64,000 nucleotides of DNA from Roseovarius amoyensis (GCF_003260265.1 NZ_QITQ01000017.1:1-64000); one strand, 5' to 3'. Positions 26,647 to 38,160 are shown, counted from the first letter of the stretch. Numbers and translations: made by a program. The notes: generated by a model from the letters alone, not told the origin.

Positions 26647-27288
26647 ATGTCCATTGTCCGGGCGGCGCGCGCCGCCCGGCTCTTGCTGCTGGGGGGGCTG
26701 CCGTTGCCGCTGATGGGCTGTTTCGGGCCCGATACCGGTGCGCTCAGCTTTCTTGCCTCCGGCAACGAAAAGACACAGGTCGCCCGCGACGTGTTGCGCA
26801 AGGCCAGCCTGTTGGGGGGCGATGTCGTCGTGCGCGGCCCCGAAGGCTATTGTGTCGATCGCCGCAGCCTGCGGCACAGAGATACAAGCGGCTTTGCCCT
26901 GCTGGCCAGTTGCGAGTCGCTGAGCGGCGTGCGCGGGCAGCAGGTCGAACCTGTGCTGATGACGGTTTCGGTCGTGTCCGGTGGGCCAGAGGTGCAGCGC
27001 CCCGGCGCCACCGAGATCGCCGCCCTGATGGCCCCGGCCCAGGTATTGGCCGCGCATGAGGATGCCGACCTGTCGCTGGTGCATTTCGCCAGCGGCGGCG
27101 ACGGGGTGCTGCCGGGGGGCGATGCACGTCACTGGCGCGGGGGTATGGTTGTAAACGGCAATCTTGTCGGGCTGGCGCTTTATGCGCAAAAGGGCGGGGC
27201 GATGGCTGGCGGCGATGGCCGGCGGCTGCTGACCGAACTGGCGCGCAGTATCCGCCGCGCCAGCCCTGACCGTCCGGCGGGTGGATAG
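26647..27288 (+). CDS. Putative lipoprotein of unknown function
   Basis: The 213-residue protein begins with a basic, hydrophobic signal sequence ending in a lipobox (PLPLMGC, Cys at about 25), so it is probably lipidated and periplasmic or outer-membrane associated. The rest is soluble with no domain I recognise. It starts 1 base after the ilvD stop, which suggests co-transcription with ilvD. No functional link to branched-chain synthesis is evident. Confidence 0.75.
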   Translation: MSIVRAARAARLLLLGGLPLPLMGCFGPDTGALSFLASGNEKTQVARDVLRKASLLGGDVVVRGPEGYCVDRRSLRHRDTSGFALLASCESLSGVRGQQVEPVLMTVSVVSGGPEVQRPGATEIAALMAPAQVLAAHEDADLSLVHFASGGDGVLPGGDARHWRGGMVVNGNLVGLALYAQKGGAMAGGDGRRLLTELARSIRRASPDRPAGG

Positions 27289-27409
27289 ATGGACGGGCCG
27301 GCCATGCGCGGATTTGGGTGGATTGTTTCCCGAATCAGAATAATGATATGAAGGGCTTAACCCAGGCAGGCGGGAGCGGGGCCAGAACAGTGAAACCGGG
27401 ACGGCGGCA

Positions 27410-28174
27410 ATGAAAGGCTCGATGCTTGATTGGGCTGTGCAGCGTCGCGCGCTCAGGCGTTGGCGGCGGGCGGCGCGGCAGGCACCGTCGTTTTCGCTGC
27501 AACGGCTGCGGCGTGAACGTGCGCAGGCGCGCAAGCTCAGGCACGAGCTGAACGAACTGATCGCCTATGCCGACTATCGGCTGGCCCTGCCGGTGATCGG
27601 GTCGGCGGTGTTTTCTAAACCGCACGGCACGGATTGGGCCTGGCGGCCCAGCCTTTGGCGCAACCCGTTGCCGGCGCCGGGCATGTCGTCGGCGGTAAGC
27701 AATACGCGCCTGGGCGATGAAATCGTATTGTTTCACGATTGCAGACATTCAGAGCTGACGCTCAGGCAGGTGCGCAACCTGCGCGAATCCGACCTGGCGC
27801 CGTTCGGGCTGCGCATGGACGTGTTCAATTTCGACGGCTCGTTCCTGTCGCTGGCGCTGGATCTGCCAGACGCGGCGGTCGAGGGGCTGAAGCGGTCGCA
27901 CCTGATCCGGGTCGACACCATAGTCGAGCTGGAAAAACCGCTGGAGATTTTCGTGCGGCTCAATATCCGCCACGGCCCCAATACGGAGCAGATCGTGCGC
28001 GAACTGCCGCTGGGCGAGGATGCGGTTATGGTCGAATTCGACCTGGCCTATTCGCGGCTGAACGAAAAGCGGGTTGAGCGGGCCTGGATTGACCTGATCT
28101 TTGAGAACCCGCAGATGAGCCAGGTGACCGTGCGCGACCTGACGCTGAGCCGCCGGCCGCGCGCCGAGTTCTGA
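27410..28174 (+). CDS. DUF6478-family protein
   Basis: The 254-residue protein matches from memory a Rhodobacteraceae family annotated DUF6478: an N-terminal basic helical stretch (MLDWAVQRRALRRWRRAAR), then GTDWAWRPSLWRNPLPAPGM, and IRHGPNTEQIVRELPLGE and VEFDLAYSRLNEKRVERAW later. No signal peptide or membrane segment is visible. The function is unknown. An internal start at 27422 (MLDWAV) is possible. It is followed 22 bases later by another small gene. Confidence 0.78.
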   Translation: MKGSMLDWAVQRRALRRWRRAARQAPSFSLQRLRRERAQARKLRHELNELIAYADYRLALPVIGSAVFSKPHGTDWAWRPSLWRNPLPAPGMSSAVSNTRLGDEIVLFHDCRHSELTLRQVRNLRESDLAPFGLRMDVFNFDGSFLSLALDLPDAAVEGLKRSHLIRVDTIVELEKPLEIFVRLNIRHGPNTEQIVRELPLGEDAVMVEFDLAYSRLNEKRVERAWIDLIFENPQMSQVTVRDLTLSRRPRAEF

Positions 28175-28196
28175 CCGAGTTTTGACGGAGGAAGCG

Positions 28197-28574
28197 ATGA
28201 GCGACCTGACACTGACCAAGACACGGCTGTTCGAAGGCGTGTGGGAAGGGGTGCTGACGCGTGAAAGCGGCGGCACCGGGACGCCCGAAATCGAAGTCAC
28301 CCACCTGCAGGAACCGCTGGAGGATGTCGAAGTGATCGCCCGGTCGCAGGAAAAGCTGTGGGTGCTGCGGGTGCCGATCCCGACGCATGTGATTGCCGAC
28401 GGGGTGCAGACCTTTGTCATAACCGACAAAGCCACCGGCGACAGGATCGGGGATTTTGCGCTGATGTCGGGCGATGCGCTGGCCTATGACATCCGTGCCG
28501 AGGTAACGTTGCTGCGCGAAGAACTCGACCTGCTCAAACGCGCGTTCCGCCGGCACTGCCTGGAGACGATGTAG
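28197..28574 (+). CDS. Small conserved hypothetical protein
   Basis: I recognise no family. The 125-residue protein is soluble and ends with a charged helical segment (TLLREELDLLKRAFRRHC). The start at MSDLTLTKTRLF is preceded by GGAGG at good distance, so it is preferred over an in-frame ATG 15 bases upstream. It lies just after the DUF6478 gene in the same direction and may be coexpressed with it. Confidence 0.7.
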   Translation: MSDLTLTKTRLFEGVWEGVLTRESGGTGTPEIEVTHLQEPLEDVEVIARSQEKLWVLRVPIPTHVIADGVQTFVITDKATGDRIGDFALMSGDALAYDIRAEVTLLREELDLLKRAFRRHCLETM

Positions 28575-28691
28575 ATCATAGCGGCGCGTGCGGAAAGCCG
28601 CCGGAAACCGGCGCGGATCGGATGTGACCTTGTCCGCGAGTCGGTTTTCGTTTCCAATTGCGCGGTCCACATTGAACGGAGACCGTGATCG

Positions 28692-29186
28692 GTGATCATC
28701 AGACAAATTGCACTGGTCGTGGGGCTTGGCACCCTGGCCGCCTGTGGCACGGCCCCCCGCGAAGCCGAGATTTCGACCCGCGCGATGACGCTTTACCCCG
28801 GCGAGACCCCCGAGATACGCCAGTTGATCAACGAAACGGCAGACCGCTACGAGGTGCCGCGCGCCCTGGTGCACAAGGTGGTGCAGCGCGAAAGCGATTA
28901 CCGCCCCAAGGCGCGCAATGGCCCCTATTACGGAATGATGCAGATCCTGCCCGCCACCGCCCGCGGTATCGGCTTTCAGGGCCCGGCAGAGGACCTGCTG
29001 GACGCCGAGACCAACCTGAACTGGGGGGTGAAATACCTGCGCGGGGCTTGGCTGGTGTCGGATGGCGACATGGACGAGGCAGTGATGTGGTATGCGCGCG
29101 GCTATTACTACGAGGCGCGCAACCGCTGCCAGCTGGTGGAAACCGGCCTGTTGGATCGGGAAATCGCGCGCCACTGCCGGGCATAG
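28692..29186 (+). CDS. Lipoprotein lytic transglycosylase (SLT domain)
   Basis: This is a small SLT-type peptidoglycan lytic transglycosylase of 164 residues, cleaving between MurNAc and GlcNAc in the periplasm. A lipobox (LGTLAAC) ends the signal at about Cys18, so it is a lipoprotein. The catalytic glutamate is in VVQRESDYRPKARN (E67), followed by GMMQILPATARGIGF and NLNWGVKYLRG. The start is a GTG. The domain is compact, with no substrate-binding extension. Confidence 0.88.
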   Translation: MIIRQIALVVGLGTLAACGTAPREAEISTRAMTLYPGETPEIRQLINETADRYEVPRALVHKVVQRESDYRPKARNGPYYGMMQILPATARGIGFQGPAEDLLDAETNLNWGVKYLRGAWLVSDGDMDEAVMWYARGYYYEARNRCQLVETGLLDREIARHCRA

Positions 29187-29198
29187 CGCCTGCGCCCG

Positions 29199-30371
29199 TC
29201 AGCCCTCGGGATCGGTCAGCTTGACGATGGCCGGCTCGGTTTCGGGCGCCAGTTCCTCGAAATCGAAATTGTCCAGCCGGCGCGCCCGACGCCCGGCCTT
29301 GTCGGCGGAAATCTTGATCTCGGATATGTCCTTGGCCGCCTGGTGAAAATGCCGGTCGAGGTTTTCGACCCGGTTGCCCAGCCGGTCGACATCCGCGAAC
29401 AAGAGGCCAAGTTCGCGCCGTATCGCGCCGGCCTGTTCGCGCATCCTGGCATCTTTCAGAATCGCACGCATGGTATTCAGCGTCGCCATGCAGGTGGTGG
29501 GCGAGACGATCCAGACGCGGGCGGCAAAACCCTCGCGCACGAGGTCGGGGAAATTGGCGTGCAGTTCAGCATAGACCGCCTCTGACGGCAGGAACATCAG
29601 CGCGCCATCGGCGGTTTCACCCTCGATGATATAGCGCTCTGCTATGTCGCGGATATGCTTCTTGACCGATTGACGCAGCAGGCGGGCGGCCTCTTGCACC
29701 TGGCGGTCGTCGGTGGCGTTTCTCAGCGCTTCGTAAGGCTCCAGCGGGAACTTGCTGTCGATGCAGATAGGCCCCGGCGGGTTGGGCAGGTGGATCAGGC
29801 AGTCGGCGCGTTTTCCATTCGATAGCGTATGTTGTAGCGAATAGCTGTCCGATGGCAGTGCCTTGGACACGATATCGTTGAGCTGTATCTCGCCAAAGGC
29901 ACCGCGCGTCTGCTTGTTCGACAGGATGTCTTGCAGGCTGAGAACGTCGCCCGACAGCCGGGTGATGTTTTCCTGCGCCTTGTCGATGACCTTCAGCCGT
30001 TCCTGCAACTCGCCCAGCGATTGGGCTGTGCGCCGGGAAGAGCCGGACAGGTTCTGGTTCATCTGTTCCTGCATCTGCGCCAGCCGCTCCTCCATCAGCC
30101 GCAGCATGCCGGTCTGCGCCTTGGCCTGGGCGTCCGACACATGGGTCAGCCCGCCGGCCAACTGGTGCTGACCGTCACCCAGGGCCTGTACCCGCTGGCC
30201 AAGGTCACCGATCTGGCGGATCAGCGGTTCGGTCAGCCGGGCCGAGCGGTTGGCGGCCCGCACCATCGACATCAGCAGCACCAGCACCAGCAGCAACGCT
30301 GCGCCACCCACAAGCGCCGCGATGACGATGGGGTCATTCAGGGCATAGGTATTGTCGCCGATGGTGATCAT
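29199..30371 (-). CDS. rmuC: DNA recombination protein RmuC
   Basis: RmuC proteins limit inversions between short repeats; the C-terminal part resembles a restriction-endonuclease fold. The 390-residue protein has one N-terminal membrane helix (about 15-40), a long coiled coil to about 160, then the conserved core with [43 protein letters not shown] and [21 protein letters not shown]. The start at MITIGDN overlaps the mutL stop by 4 bases, suggesting an operon of mutL and rmuC. Confidence 0.93.
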   Translation of the reverse strand: MITIGDNTYALNDPIVIAALVGGAALLLVLVLLMSMVRAANRSARLTEPLIRQIGDLGQRVQALGDGQHQLAGGLTHVSDAQAKAQTGMLRLMEERLAQMQEQMNQNLSGSSRRTAQSLGELQERLKVIDKAQENITRLSGDVLSLQDILSNKQTRGAFGEIQLNDIVSKALPSDSYSLQHTLSNGKRADCLIHLPNPPGPICIDSKFPLEPYEALRNATDDRQVQEAARLLRQSVKKHIRDIAERYIIEGETADGALMFLPSEAVYAELHANFPDLVREGFAARVWIVSPTTCMATLNTMRAILKDARMREQAGAIRRELGLLFADVDRLGNRVENLDRHFHQAAKDISEIKISADKAGRRARRLDNFDFEELAPETEPAIVKLTDPEG

Positions 30372-32224
30372 GTCCGCCCGAACAGCCTTTCGATGTCGGA
30401 AAGCTTCAGCTCGACATAGGTCGGTCGGCCGTGGTTGCACTGGCCGGAATGGGGTGTCGCCTCGATTTCGCGCAGAAGGGCGTTCATCTCTTCGGCGCTC
30501 ATCCGGCGGCCCGAGCGGACCGATCCGTGACAGGCCATGCGCGACAGCACCGCGTCGATGCGCGCCCGCAGGGCCAGGCTGTCGCCGGTATCGCTGAGCT
30601 CGTCCAAGATGTCGCGCACCAGTGCGGTGGCGTCGCAGGGGCCCAGCACCGCAGGTGTTTCCCGCACCGCAACTGCGCCGGGGCCGAAGGGTTCGATCGT
30701 CAGCCCGAGGCGCGCCAGGTCGTCGGCCACGTCCAGCAGGCGGGCGGCGTCGTTGGCGGACAGCTCGACAATCTCGGGGATGAGCAACGCCTGCGCCTTG
30801 ACCCCGGTTTCATCCAGTTGCCGCTTGAGCCGCTCATAGACCAACCGTTCATGAGCGGCGTGCTGATCGACGATGACCATGCCGTCGGTTGTCTGGGCGA
30901 CGATGTAGTTTTCGTGCAGCTGCGCGCGGGCTGCACCCAGCGGATGATCCTGCTGGGGCGGTGCGTCAGGCATATCCGGTGCCGGTGCGCTGACCTCGCC
31001 CGTTTCGACCCGGCCGCTATAGGCCGACTGGAGTTCGGCAAAACCGGGGGCCTGGGCCGAATATGCCGCGCGTAGGGCGCGGGGGCTGGGGCGGTCCATC
31101 TGGTAGACGCGCGCGCCGGCCGGTTCGGGGCGAAAGGCGCCCAGCGTCGCGCCCCCGACGGTTGAGGAGGCGCGATGCCCGGCCTCGGCCAGCGCATGCC
31201 GCAGGCCAGAGACGATCAGCCCGCGCGCCAGGCCGGGGTCGCGGAATCGCACCTCGGTCTTGGCCGGGTGCACGTTGACATCCACCAGCCGCGGGTCGCA
31301 GTCGATAAAGATCGCCGCCGCCGGGTGGCGGTCGCGCGACAGCAGGTCGTGATAGGCGGCGCGCAGCGCGCCCGTCAGCATCCGGTCGCGCACCGGGCGG
31401 CCATTGACGAACAGGTATTGCGCCACCGCGGCACCGCGCGAATAGGTCGGCAGCGCGGCAAAGCCGGTCATGCGCAGCCCCTCGCGCGTGGCGTCGACAG
31501 GCAGGGCGTTGTCGGCGAAATCGCGGCCCATGATCTGGGCCAGTCGCCCGCCGAGCGCAGTGAACAGGTCGCCGGTTTCGGCATCGGCGCGCAGTACAAT
31601 GCGTCCCTCGCCCCCGCCAGACAGGTCGCGCAGGACAAAGCTGACACTCGGCGCCGCCATTGCCAGCCGTTTGACCGTGTCGGCGATGGCCTGTGCCTCG
31701 GCCCGGTCGGTGCGCAGGAATTTCAGCCGCGCGGGCGTGGCGTGAAAGATGTCGCGCAGGGTGACGACGGTACCCGCGCTTAACGCCGCCGGGCGCGGGC
31801 CGCTGATCCGCCCGCCATTAACCGTTATTTCGGCGGCGTCGAAACCGCCCGCGCGCGACGTGATCGTCAGCCGCCCCACCGCGCCGAGGCTGGGCAGGGC
31901 CTCTCCGCGAAAGCCGAAGCTGTGGATGTCGAGCAGGTCTGAGCCGTCAATCTTGGACGTTGCGTGCCGCGCCAGCGCCAGCGGCAGGTCATCGGGGGTC
32001 ATGCCGCAGCCATCATCGCTGACCCGGATCAGGGTCTTGCCGCCGTCGGCCTGGGCGACCTCGATCCGCTTTGCCCCGGCATCGAGCGCGTTTTCCACCA
32101 GTTCCTTGACCGCGGCGGCGGGACGTTCGACCACCTCGCCGGCGGCGATGCGGTTGATTGCGCCCTCATCCAGTTGGCGGATGCGGGGGCGATCGGCGCT
32201 TATATTGGGGTTCGGACTGTTCAT
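30368..32224 (-). CDS. mutL: DNA mismatch repair protein MutL
   Basis: MutL links mismatch recognition by MutS to strand nicking or removal. The 618-residue protein has the GHKL ATPase with ENALDAG, DDGCGM, HATSKI and GFRGEAL in the first 110 residues, then the transducer domain. The C-terminal region contains [12 protein letters not shown], fitting the endonuclease motif DQHA-x2-E-x4-E, plus ACHGSVRSG and [11 protein letters not shown]. It is thus probably a nicking MutL, as expected in bacteria without MutH. The start at MNSPNP is preferred over a longer frame. Confidence 0.95.
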   Translation of the reverse strand: MNSPNPNISADRPRIRQLDEGAINRIAAGEVVERPAAAVKELVENALDAGAKRIEVAQADGGKTLIRVSDDGCGMTPDDLPLALARHATSKIDGSDLLDIHSFGFRGEALPSLGAVGRLTITSRAGGFDAAEITVNGGRISGPRPAALSAGTVVTLRDIFHATPARLKFLRTDRAEAQAIADTVKRLAMAAPSVSFVLRDLSGGGEGRIVLRADAETGDLFTALGGRLAQIMGRDFADNALPVDATREGLRMTGFAALPTYSRGAAVAQYLFVNGRPVRDRMLTGALRAAYHDLLSRDRHPAAAIFIDCDPRLVDVNVHPAKTEVRFRDPGLARGLIVSGLRHALAEAGHRASSTVGGATLGAFRPEPAGARVYQMDRPSPRALRAAYSAQAPGFAELQSAYSGRVETGEVSAPAPDMPDAPPQQDHPLGAARAQLHENYIVAQTTDGMVIVDQHAAHERLVYERLKRQLDETGVKAQALLIPEIVELSANDAARLLDVADDLARLGLTIEPFGPGAVAVRETPAVLGPCDATALVRDILDELSDTGDSLALRARIDAVLSRMACHGSVRSGRRMSAEEMNALLREIEATPHSGQCNHGRPTYVELKLSDIERLFGRT

Positions 32225-32369
32225 TCTACCATACCTAGCATGTCCTTGACCGATTCTGCCAGAGAGCAAAGGGCAGTTCATGAACGGACACACGCGGGAT
32301 TTCGCCCGCAGGACTTGGCAGCGGGAAATATCTGATTATCTGAATACAAACCCGAAAGGAGCTCCAGAC

Positions 32370-33269
32370 ATGTACCGACGTAGCAGTCTCTCGAAAGGAC
32401 CAAACTCGCCGCAGGTAACGGGGTTTCATGACTCTGCTACCGGTAGCGTTCAGTATGTCGTGACCGACCCGGCCACCAAAAAGGCCGCGCTGATCGACGT
32501 TGTGCTCGATTTTGACCCGGCCCATGCCCGCACCAGCACCGAAAGCGCGCAGGAGGTGCTGGATTACGTGCGTAATGAGGGGCTCGAGGTCGAATGGGTG
32601 CTGGACACGCACCCCCATGCCGATCACCTCATGGCCTCGCACTGGCTGGCTGAGCAGACCGGAGCACCCAACGCCATCGGTGAAAAGGTGCGAGAGATCG
32701 CCGAGCTCTGGACGCGGCTCTACAACCTGCCCGACGCATTCGATCCCGACCGCGATTTCAGCCGGCTGTTCGCCGACGGCGACAGTTTCAGGATAGGTGA
32801 GCTGGAGGTGCAGGTGATGCTGTCGCCCGGGCATACGCTGGGTTCCGTCACTTATCTTGTGGGGGATGACGCGGCCTTTGTCCACGACACCCTGATGCAT
32901 GTGGATGTCGGAACCTCGCGCGCCGATTTCCCGGGTGGGTCGTCAAGCGAGCTCTACGACAGCCTGCAACGCATCCTCGCCTTGCCCGATGCAACACGGC
33001 TCTTCATCGGCCACGATTATCCGCCGGTAGGGGATCGCGAAGAACCGGCATGGGAGGCGAGCGTGGCCGAGCATCGCCGCCGCAATCCGCATCTGGGCGG
33101 CGGCACGACCCGCGAGGAATACATGAGCCTGCGTGACGAACGTGATGCGACGCTGGGCCTGCCCGATAGGATGCTCTATGCCCTGCAGGTTAACCTGCGC
33201 GGCGGTCACCTGCCCGAGCCCGAGGCGGACGGACACAGCTATTTCAAGATCCCTGCCAACCGGTTCTGA
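32370..33269 (+). CDS. MBL-fold persulfide-dioxygenase-like hydrolase (Blh/ETHE1 type)
   Basis: This is a metallo-beta-lactamase-fold protein of 299 residues. The metal site HPHADH occupies 81-86; later ligands are SPGHTLGSVTY and the HDTLMHVDVGTSRADFPGG region, which is the pattern of persulfide dioxygenases and Blh proteins that oxidise glutathione persulfide. The C-terminal extension (LGLPDRMLYALQVNLRGG) is also typical of Blh. It starts at MYRRSSL, preceded by AAAGGAG. A rhodanese gene follows 31 bases downstream, so the two probably act together in sulfide detoxification. Confidence 0.85.
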   Translation: MYRRSSLSKGPNSPQVTGFHDSATGSVQYVVTDPATKKAALIDVVLDFDPAHARTSTESAQEVLDYVRNEGLEVEWVLDTHPHADHLMASHWLAEQTGAPNAIGEKVREIAELWTRLYNLPDAFDPDRDFSRLFADGDSFRIGELEVQVMLSPGHTLGSVTYLVGDDAAFVHDTLMHVDVGTSRADFPGGSSSELYDSLQRILALPDATRLFIGHDYPPVGDREEPAWEASVAEHRRRNPHLGGGTTREEYMSLRDERDATLGLPDRMLYALQVNLRGGHLPEPEADGHSYFKIPANRF

Positions 33270-33300
33270 AACGAGAACCCGATACAAGGAAAGCCACGCC

Positions 33301-33678
33301 ATGAAAAACGAAACCGTCGACGGCGCTATGCTGGAAACCTGGACCGTTGAAGAGGTCGTCGCCGCCTATGACCGCCAGGAAATCGTCCTGATCGACGTTC
33401 GCACCATCCACGAATATGGCTTTGAACATATCGGTGGTGCGTTGTTGTTGCCGCTGCCGTTCTTCGAGGCGAGCGCCCTGCCGGGGCAGAGTGACAAGCG
33501 CATCGTGTTCATGTGCGGGTCGGGGGTGCGGTCCGAGAAGGTGGCGCGCGCCTGCATCAAGGCTGGGTTCGAGCGCATCGCCCACATGGAGGGCGGTTTC
33601 GCCGCCTGGAAGGCGGCCAGGCTGCCCTATGTCGGAACCAACATGGCCACGGGCGCGCCGCAGCCGGTCAACATGTAA
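33301..33678 (+). CDS. Rhodanese-domain sulfurtransferase
   Basis: This 125-residue single-domain rhodanese has the active-site loop MCGSGVRSEK with the catalytic cysteine at about position 72, after the LIDVRTIHEYGFEHIGGALL strand-helix region. It probably moves sulfane sulfur between persulfide and a thiol acceptor. Location directly after the persulfide-dioxygenase-like gene suggests a shared sulfur-oxidation role. Confidence 0.88.
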   Translation: MKNETVDGAMLETWTVEEVVAAYDRQEIVLIDVRTIHEYGFEHIGGALLLPLPFFEASALPGQSDKRIVFMCGSGVRSEKVARACIKAGFERIAHMEGGFAAWKAARLPYVGTNMATGAPQPVNM

Positions 33679-33705
33679 AAAACCCCGGGCGCTGGGCCCG
33701 GGGTT
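33676..33705. terminator. Bidirectional terminator between rhodanese and amtB
   Basis: aaccccgggc (33681-33690) pairs with gcccggggtt (33696-33705) over a 5-base loop. On the minus strand the stem is followed by a run of T residues (gtttttta), as in an intrinsic terminator; on the plus strand the T-rich part is weaker. It lies between two convergent genes and can serve both. Confidence 0.7.
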
Positions 33706-33731
33706 CTTGGTTCGGTCGATGGATGGCCGGT

Positions 33732-35060
<1,329 letters not shown>

Positions 35061-35401
35061 GTCTGTGCTCCTTTAGCGCCCGTGTCGATCCGAGGGCGGA
35101 TGTGAATCCCCGGCCCGGCGGCTTGTCTGCCGACGCAACGGGTTTCGCACTCTGCCCCGACCGGATATGTTGGGCCGGCGTTTCTTTGCAGGTGCAGAAA
35201 AGACCGGCTGGCGGCGCCGGGAAAGGCAGGGCGCCGGATACAACGCAGATCAAAGGGGGCTAATGCCTAATATTTGTGCAAAATTGCATGCGCGCCTAAA
35301 CAATGTGCGAATCAAAAAGAGCGTCCGGGGTCAACTTTGCCGTTGGCGCGGTTTAGTATCGCCGCAACAGGCAGTGTGAACACGGGCGAGACAGGGCAAG
35401 C
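35061..35401. other. Intergenic region between amtB and penicillin-binding protein
   Basis: Divergent promoter region of about 340 bases. It is AT-rich between 35260 and 35320 (tttgtgcaaaattgc) and contains no gene that I recognise. No glnK or RNA was seen in it. Confidence 0.5.
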
Positions 35402-37537
35402 ATGAGCAAATCCGGGCGGAGCCGGCCGCGCCTCGTGGCTGAAAAGCGGGGCGCCGGAACCAGAAAGAAAACCACGCGTCGCAGCACGCGGCGCAAGCCG
35501 TCGCCGCGCAAACGCCGTGGGCTGCTGAACCGGCTGTTTCGCTGGGTGGGCCGCCTGATCTGGGCGGTGACGTGGCGGGTGACGGCGGTGGTGGCGATCA
35601 TCCTCGGCCTGACGGTGTTCTACACCTACACCACCCTGCCGGACGTGCGCGAGGTGCTTGACGGGCGTTCGCGCGGCTCGGTCACCCTGCGCGACCAGGA
35701 TGGAGAGGTCTTTGCCTGGCGTGGCGACCAGTTCGGCGGGGCGGTCACCGCCGACAGCGTCAGCCCCTATCTGCGCGACGCGGTGATCGCCACCGAGGAC
35801 CGTCGCTTTTACCGCCATTTCGGCATCAGCCCCAAGGGTGTGGTCGGTGCGATCGTGATCAACCTGCGCGAAGGGCGCGGGCCGTTCTCCGGGCATGGCG
35901 GGTCGACCATTACCCAGCAGACCGCGAAACTGCTGTGCCTCGGCGTAGAATACGACCCCGCCCAGTGGGAGAGCGAACAGGACTATGTGCGCGACTGCCG
36001 GCGCACCACGCTGTGGCGCAAGGCCAAGGAGGCCATCTATGCGATGGCGATGGAGGTCAAGTATTCCAAGAACGAGATCCTCTCGATCTATCTCAACCGG
36101 GCCTATATGGGCGGCGGCGCCTTCGGGGCCGAGGCTGCGGCGCAACGCTATTTCGGCAAACCCGCCGCGGCGCTGAGCGCGCAGGAAGGCGCGATGCTGG
36201 CCGGCCTGCTGACCGCGCCGTCGCGCTATGCGCCGACCACCAACCTGGCCCGCGCGCAGGCGCGTGCGGCGACGGTGCTGCGCCTGATGGCCGAACAGGG
36301 ATATCTGACCCAGTCCGAGGCCACCGCGGCGCAGGCCAACCCCGCCACCCTGTCAAAGGCGGCCCAGGCCCAGACCGGCGGTTATTATGCTGATTGGGTG
36401 ATGGAATCGGGGCCGGATTTCTTTACCCGCGACACCACCGAGGACGTGATCATCCGCACCACGCTGGACCAGCGTATTCAGCGCGCCGCCGAAGAGGCGC
36501 TGCAGGCGGTCTTTGACGACAAGGTCAAGGAAGGGTCCAAGGCGCAGGCGGCGATCGTGGTGATGTCGGCCGACGGGGCGGTGCGGGCGATGGTGGGCGG
36601 GCGCGATACCAATGTCGTGGGCGCCTTCAACCGGGCCACGATGGCGCGGCGTCAGACCGGGTCGGCCTTCAAGCCCTTCGTTTATGCCACCGCGCTGGAG
36701 ATGGGTTATGGCCCGCAAGCCACGGTGATGGACGAGCCCTTTTGCATGAACATTCCCGGCTCGGGCCGCTGGTGCCCCGAAAATTATTCGCGTCGGCATT
36801 ATGGCCGGGTGACTCTGACCGAGGCGCTGAAGCGTTCGCTCAACGTGCCTGCTGTCAAGGTGGCCGACGCCGTCGGGCTGGACCTGGTGCGCAAGGTGGC
36901 GTCGGATTTCGGGATCGAAAGCGATCTGGCCGCCGGGCCCGCGCTGGCGCTGGGCGCATCGGAAAGCACGCTGCTGGAAATGACCGGCGCCTATGCCGGC
37001 ATACTGAATGGCGGGTCGTCGGTGACGCCCTATGGCCTGGTCGAACTCCGGCTGCTGGGGGAGAGCGAGCCGCTGATGGGCGCCGGCGGTGGCATCGGCG
37101 AGCGGGTGATCCGCGAAGAAGCGGCGCGCCAGTTGACATGGATGATGTACCAAGTGGTCGAGGACGGCACAGGCGGGCGCGCGCGCCTGCCGGGGATCGA
37201 GGTGGCCGGCAAGACCGGCACAACCCAGGCCGCGCGCGATGCCTGGTTCCTGGGCTTTACCGCCGATTATGTTGCCGGGGTCTGGATGGGGTATGACGAC
37301 AACTCGCCCCTGAGCGGCGTCACCGGCAGCGGCCTGCCGGCCGAGATCTGGCACGAGACCATGAAGCGCGTCTACGAGGGGCAAACCCCGCGACCGCTGC
37401 CGATGATGCGACCGGTGGCACGCCAACAGCCCACAGACCTGGACGGCACCGGCGGAACCGGCAGAGAGCGCCGCCCGCGCGGCAACGCCGTCGAACGCAT
37501 CCTGCGCGATCTGCTGGGGGTGGGGGCCGACCGCTGA
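35402..37537 (+). CDS. Bifunctional class A penicillin-binding protein (PBP1 type)
   Basis: This is a 711-residue murein synthase with glycosyltransferase and transpeptidase activities. A basic N-terminus is followed by a membrane anchor at about 57-77. The GT51 domain shows the catalytic glutamate E132 in ATEDRRFYRHFG, then GHGGSTITQQTAK. The transpeptidase has SAFK at 421-424, SLN at about 479-481 and KTGTT at 604-608. It is an inner-membrane protein acting in the periplasm and stands divergent to amtB. Confidence 0.93.
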   Translation: MSKSGRSRPRLVAEKRGAGTRKKTTRRSTRRKPSPRKRRGLLNRLFRWVGRLIWAVTWRVTAVVAIILGLTVFYTYTTLPDVREVLDGRSRGSVTLRDQDGEVFAWRGDQFGGAVTADSVSPYLRDAVIATEDRRFYRHFGISPKGVVGAIVINLREGRGPFSGHGGSTITQQTAKLLCLGVEYDPAQWESEQDYVRDCRRTTLWRKAKEAIYAMAMEVKYSKNEILSIYLNRAYMGGGAFGAEAAAQRYFGKPAAALSAQEGAMLAGLLTAPSRYAPTTNLARAQARAATVLRLMAEQGYLTQSEATAAQANPATLSKAAQAQTGGYYADWVMESGPDFFTRDTTEDVIIRTTLDQRIQRAAEEALQAVFDDKVKEGSKAQAAIVVMSADGAVRAMVGGRDTNVVGAFNRATMARRQTGSAFKPFVYATALEMGYGPQATVMDEPFCMNIPGSGRWCPENYSRRHYGRVTLTEALKRSLNVPAVKVADAVGLDLVRKVASDFGIESDLAAGPALALGASESTLLEMTGAYAGILNGGSSVTPYGLVELRLLGESEPLMGAGGGIGERVIREEAARQLTWMMYQVVEDGTGGRARLPGIEVAGKTGTTQAARDAWFLGFTADYVAGVWMGYDDNSPLSGVTGSGLPAEIWHETMKRVYEGQTPRPLPMMRPVARQQPTDLDGTGGTGRERRPRGNAVERILRDLLGVGADR

Positions 37538-37542
37538 GGGTC

Positions 37543-38160
37543 CTAGCCGGCGCGCCGCAAGTCCTGGATCAGCGCGTCGATATCGCCGCGGCGCACGTCC
37601 AGCATGGCGCCGATCTCGGTGCGTTCGCTCAGCCGCAGGCTGACGCCCTCGATCACCATATCAAAGAACAGGTCGCGCCCCGAACGGTCGGAAACCAGGA
37701 ACCGCACCTCAAACGGTGCACGGCCCTGCAGGTGGACGGTGCTGATCACCTCTTGCCAGGACTTGACCGCCCTGACGCCTTTCACCTCTATCCGGCCGCC
37801 GATGAATTCGTTGAAACGCTTGCCGTATTTGCGGGCGATATAGCTGCGGAACACCTCGGTAAAGGCGCGCATCTGGGCGGCGCTGGCGCGGCGTGAATCG
37901 GGGCCCAGAGTCGAGCGCGCGATGATGTTGACATCGGCGTAGCGGGTAAAGATGCGCTCGAAATCGGCGATCATGGCATTCAGGGACCGGCCCGAGGCGA
38001 TGACCTTGTTGATATCGGCCACGACCTTGTCGATGAGGGCGCGCGCCTTGGCCTCGGTCAGCGCCAGCGCGGGCAGAGGCAGGGCGGCCACGGCAGCGGA
38101 GGCCAGTGCCGTGCCCAGCAGGCGCCGGCGGGTGGGATCACTCGGCATAGGGATCGTCAT
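37543..38160 (-). CDS. MlaC-like phospholipid-binding periplasmic protein
   Basis: This is a 205-residue member of the Ttg2/MlaC family, which ferries phospholipids between outer and inner membrane. It carries an apparent Tat signal (twin-arginine TRRRLLGTALASAAVAALP). The start at MTIPM is supported by GAGG 6 bases upstream, which places the start 23 bases inside the upstream mlaA coding region. Its TAG ends just 5 bases from the stop of the penicillin-binding protein gene, on the opposite strand. The MlaFEDB ABC genes are not in the window. Confidence 0.88.
   Translation of the reverse strand: MTIPMPSDPTRRRLLGTALASAAVAALPLPALALTEAKARALIDKVVADINKVIASGRSLNAMIADFERIFTRYADVNIIARSTLGPDSRRASAAQMRAFTEVFRSYIARKYGKRFNEFIGGRIEVKGVRAVKSWQEVISTVHLQGRAPFEVRFLVSDRSGRDLFFDMVIEGVSLRLSERTEIGAMLDVRRGDIDALIQDLRRAG

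Noticed and set aside
24960-26801. 613-codon minus-strand frame opposite ilvD
   Set aside because: Its translation has no recognisable motif and it is fully covered by ilvD on the other strand.
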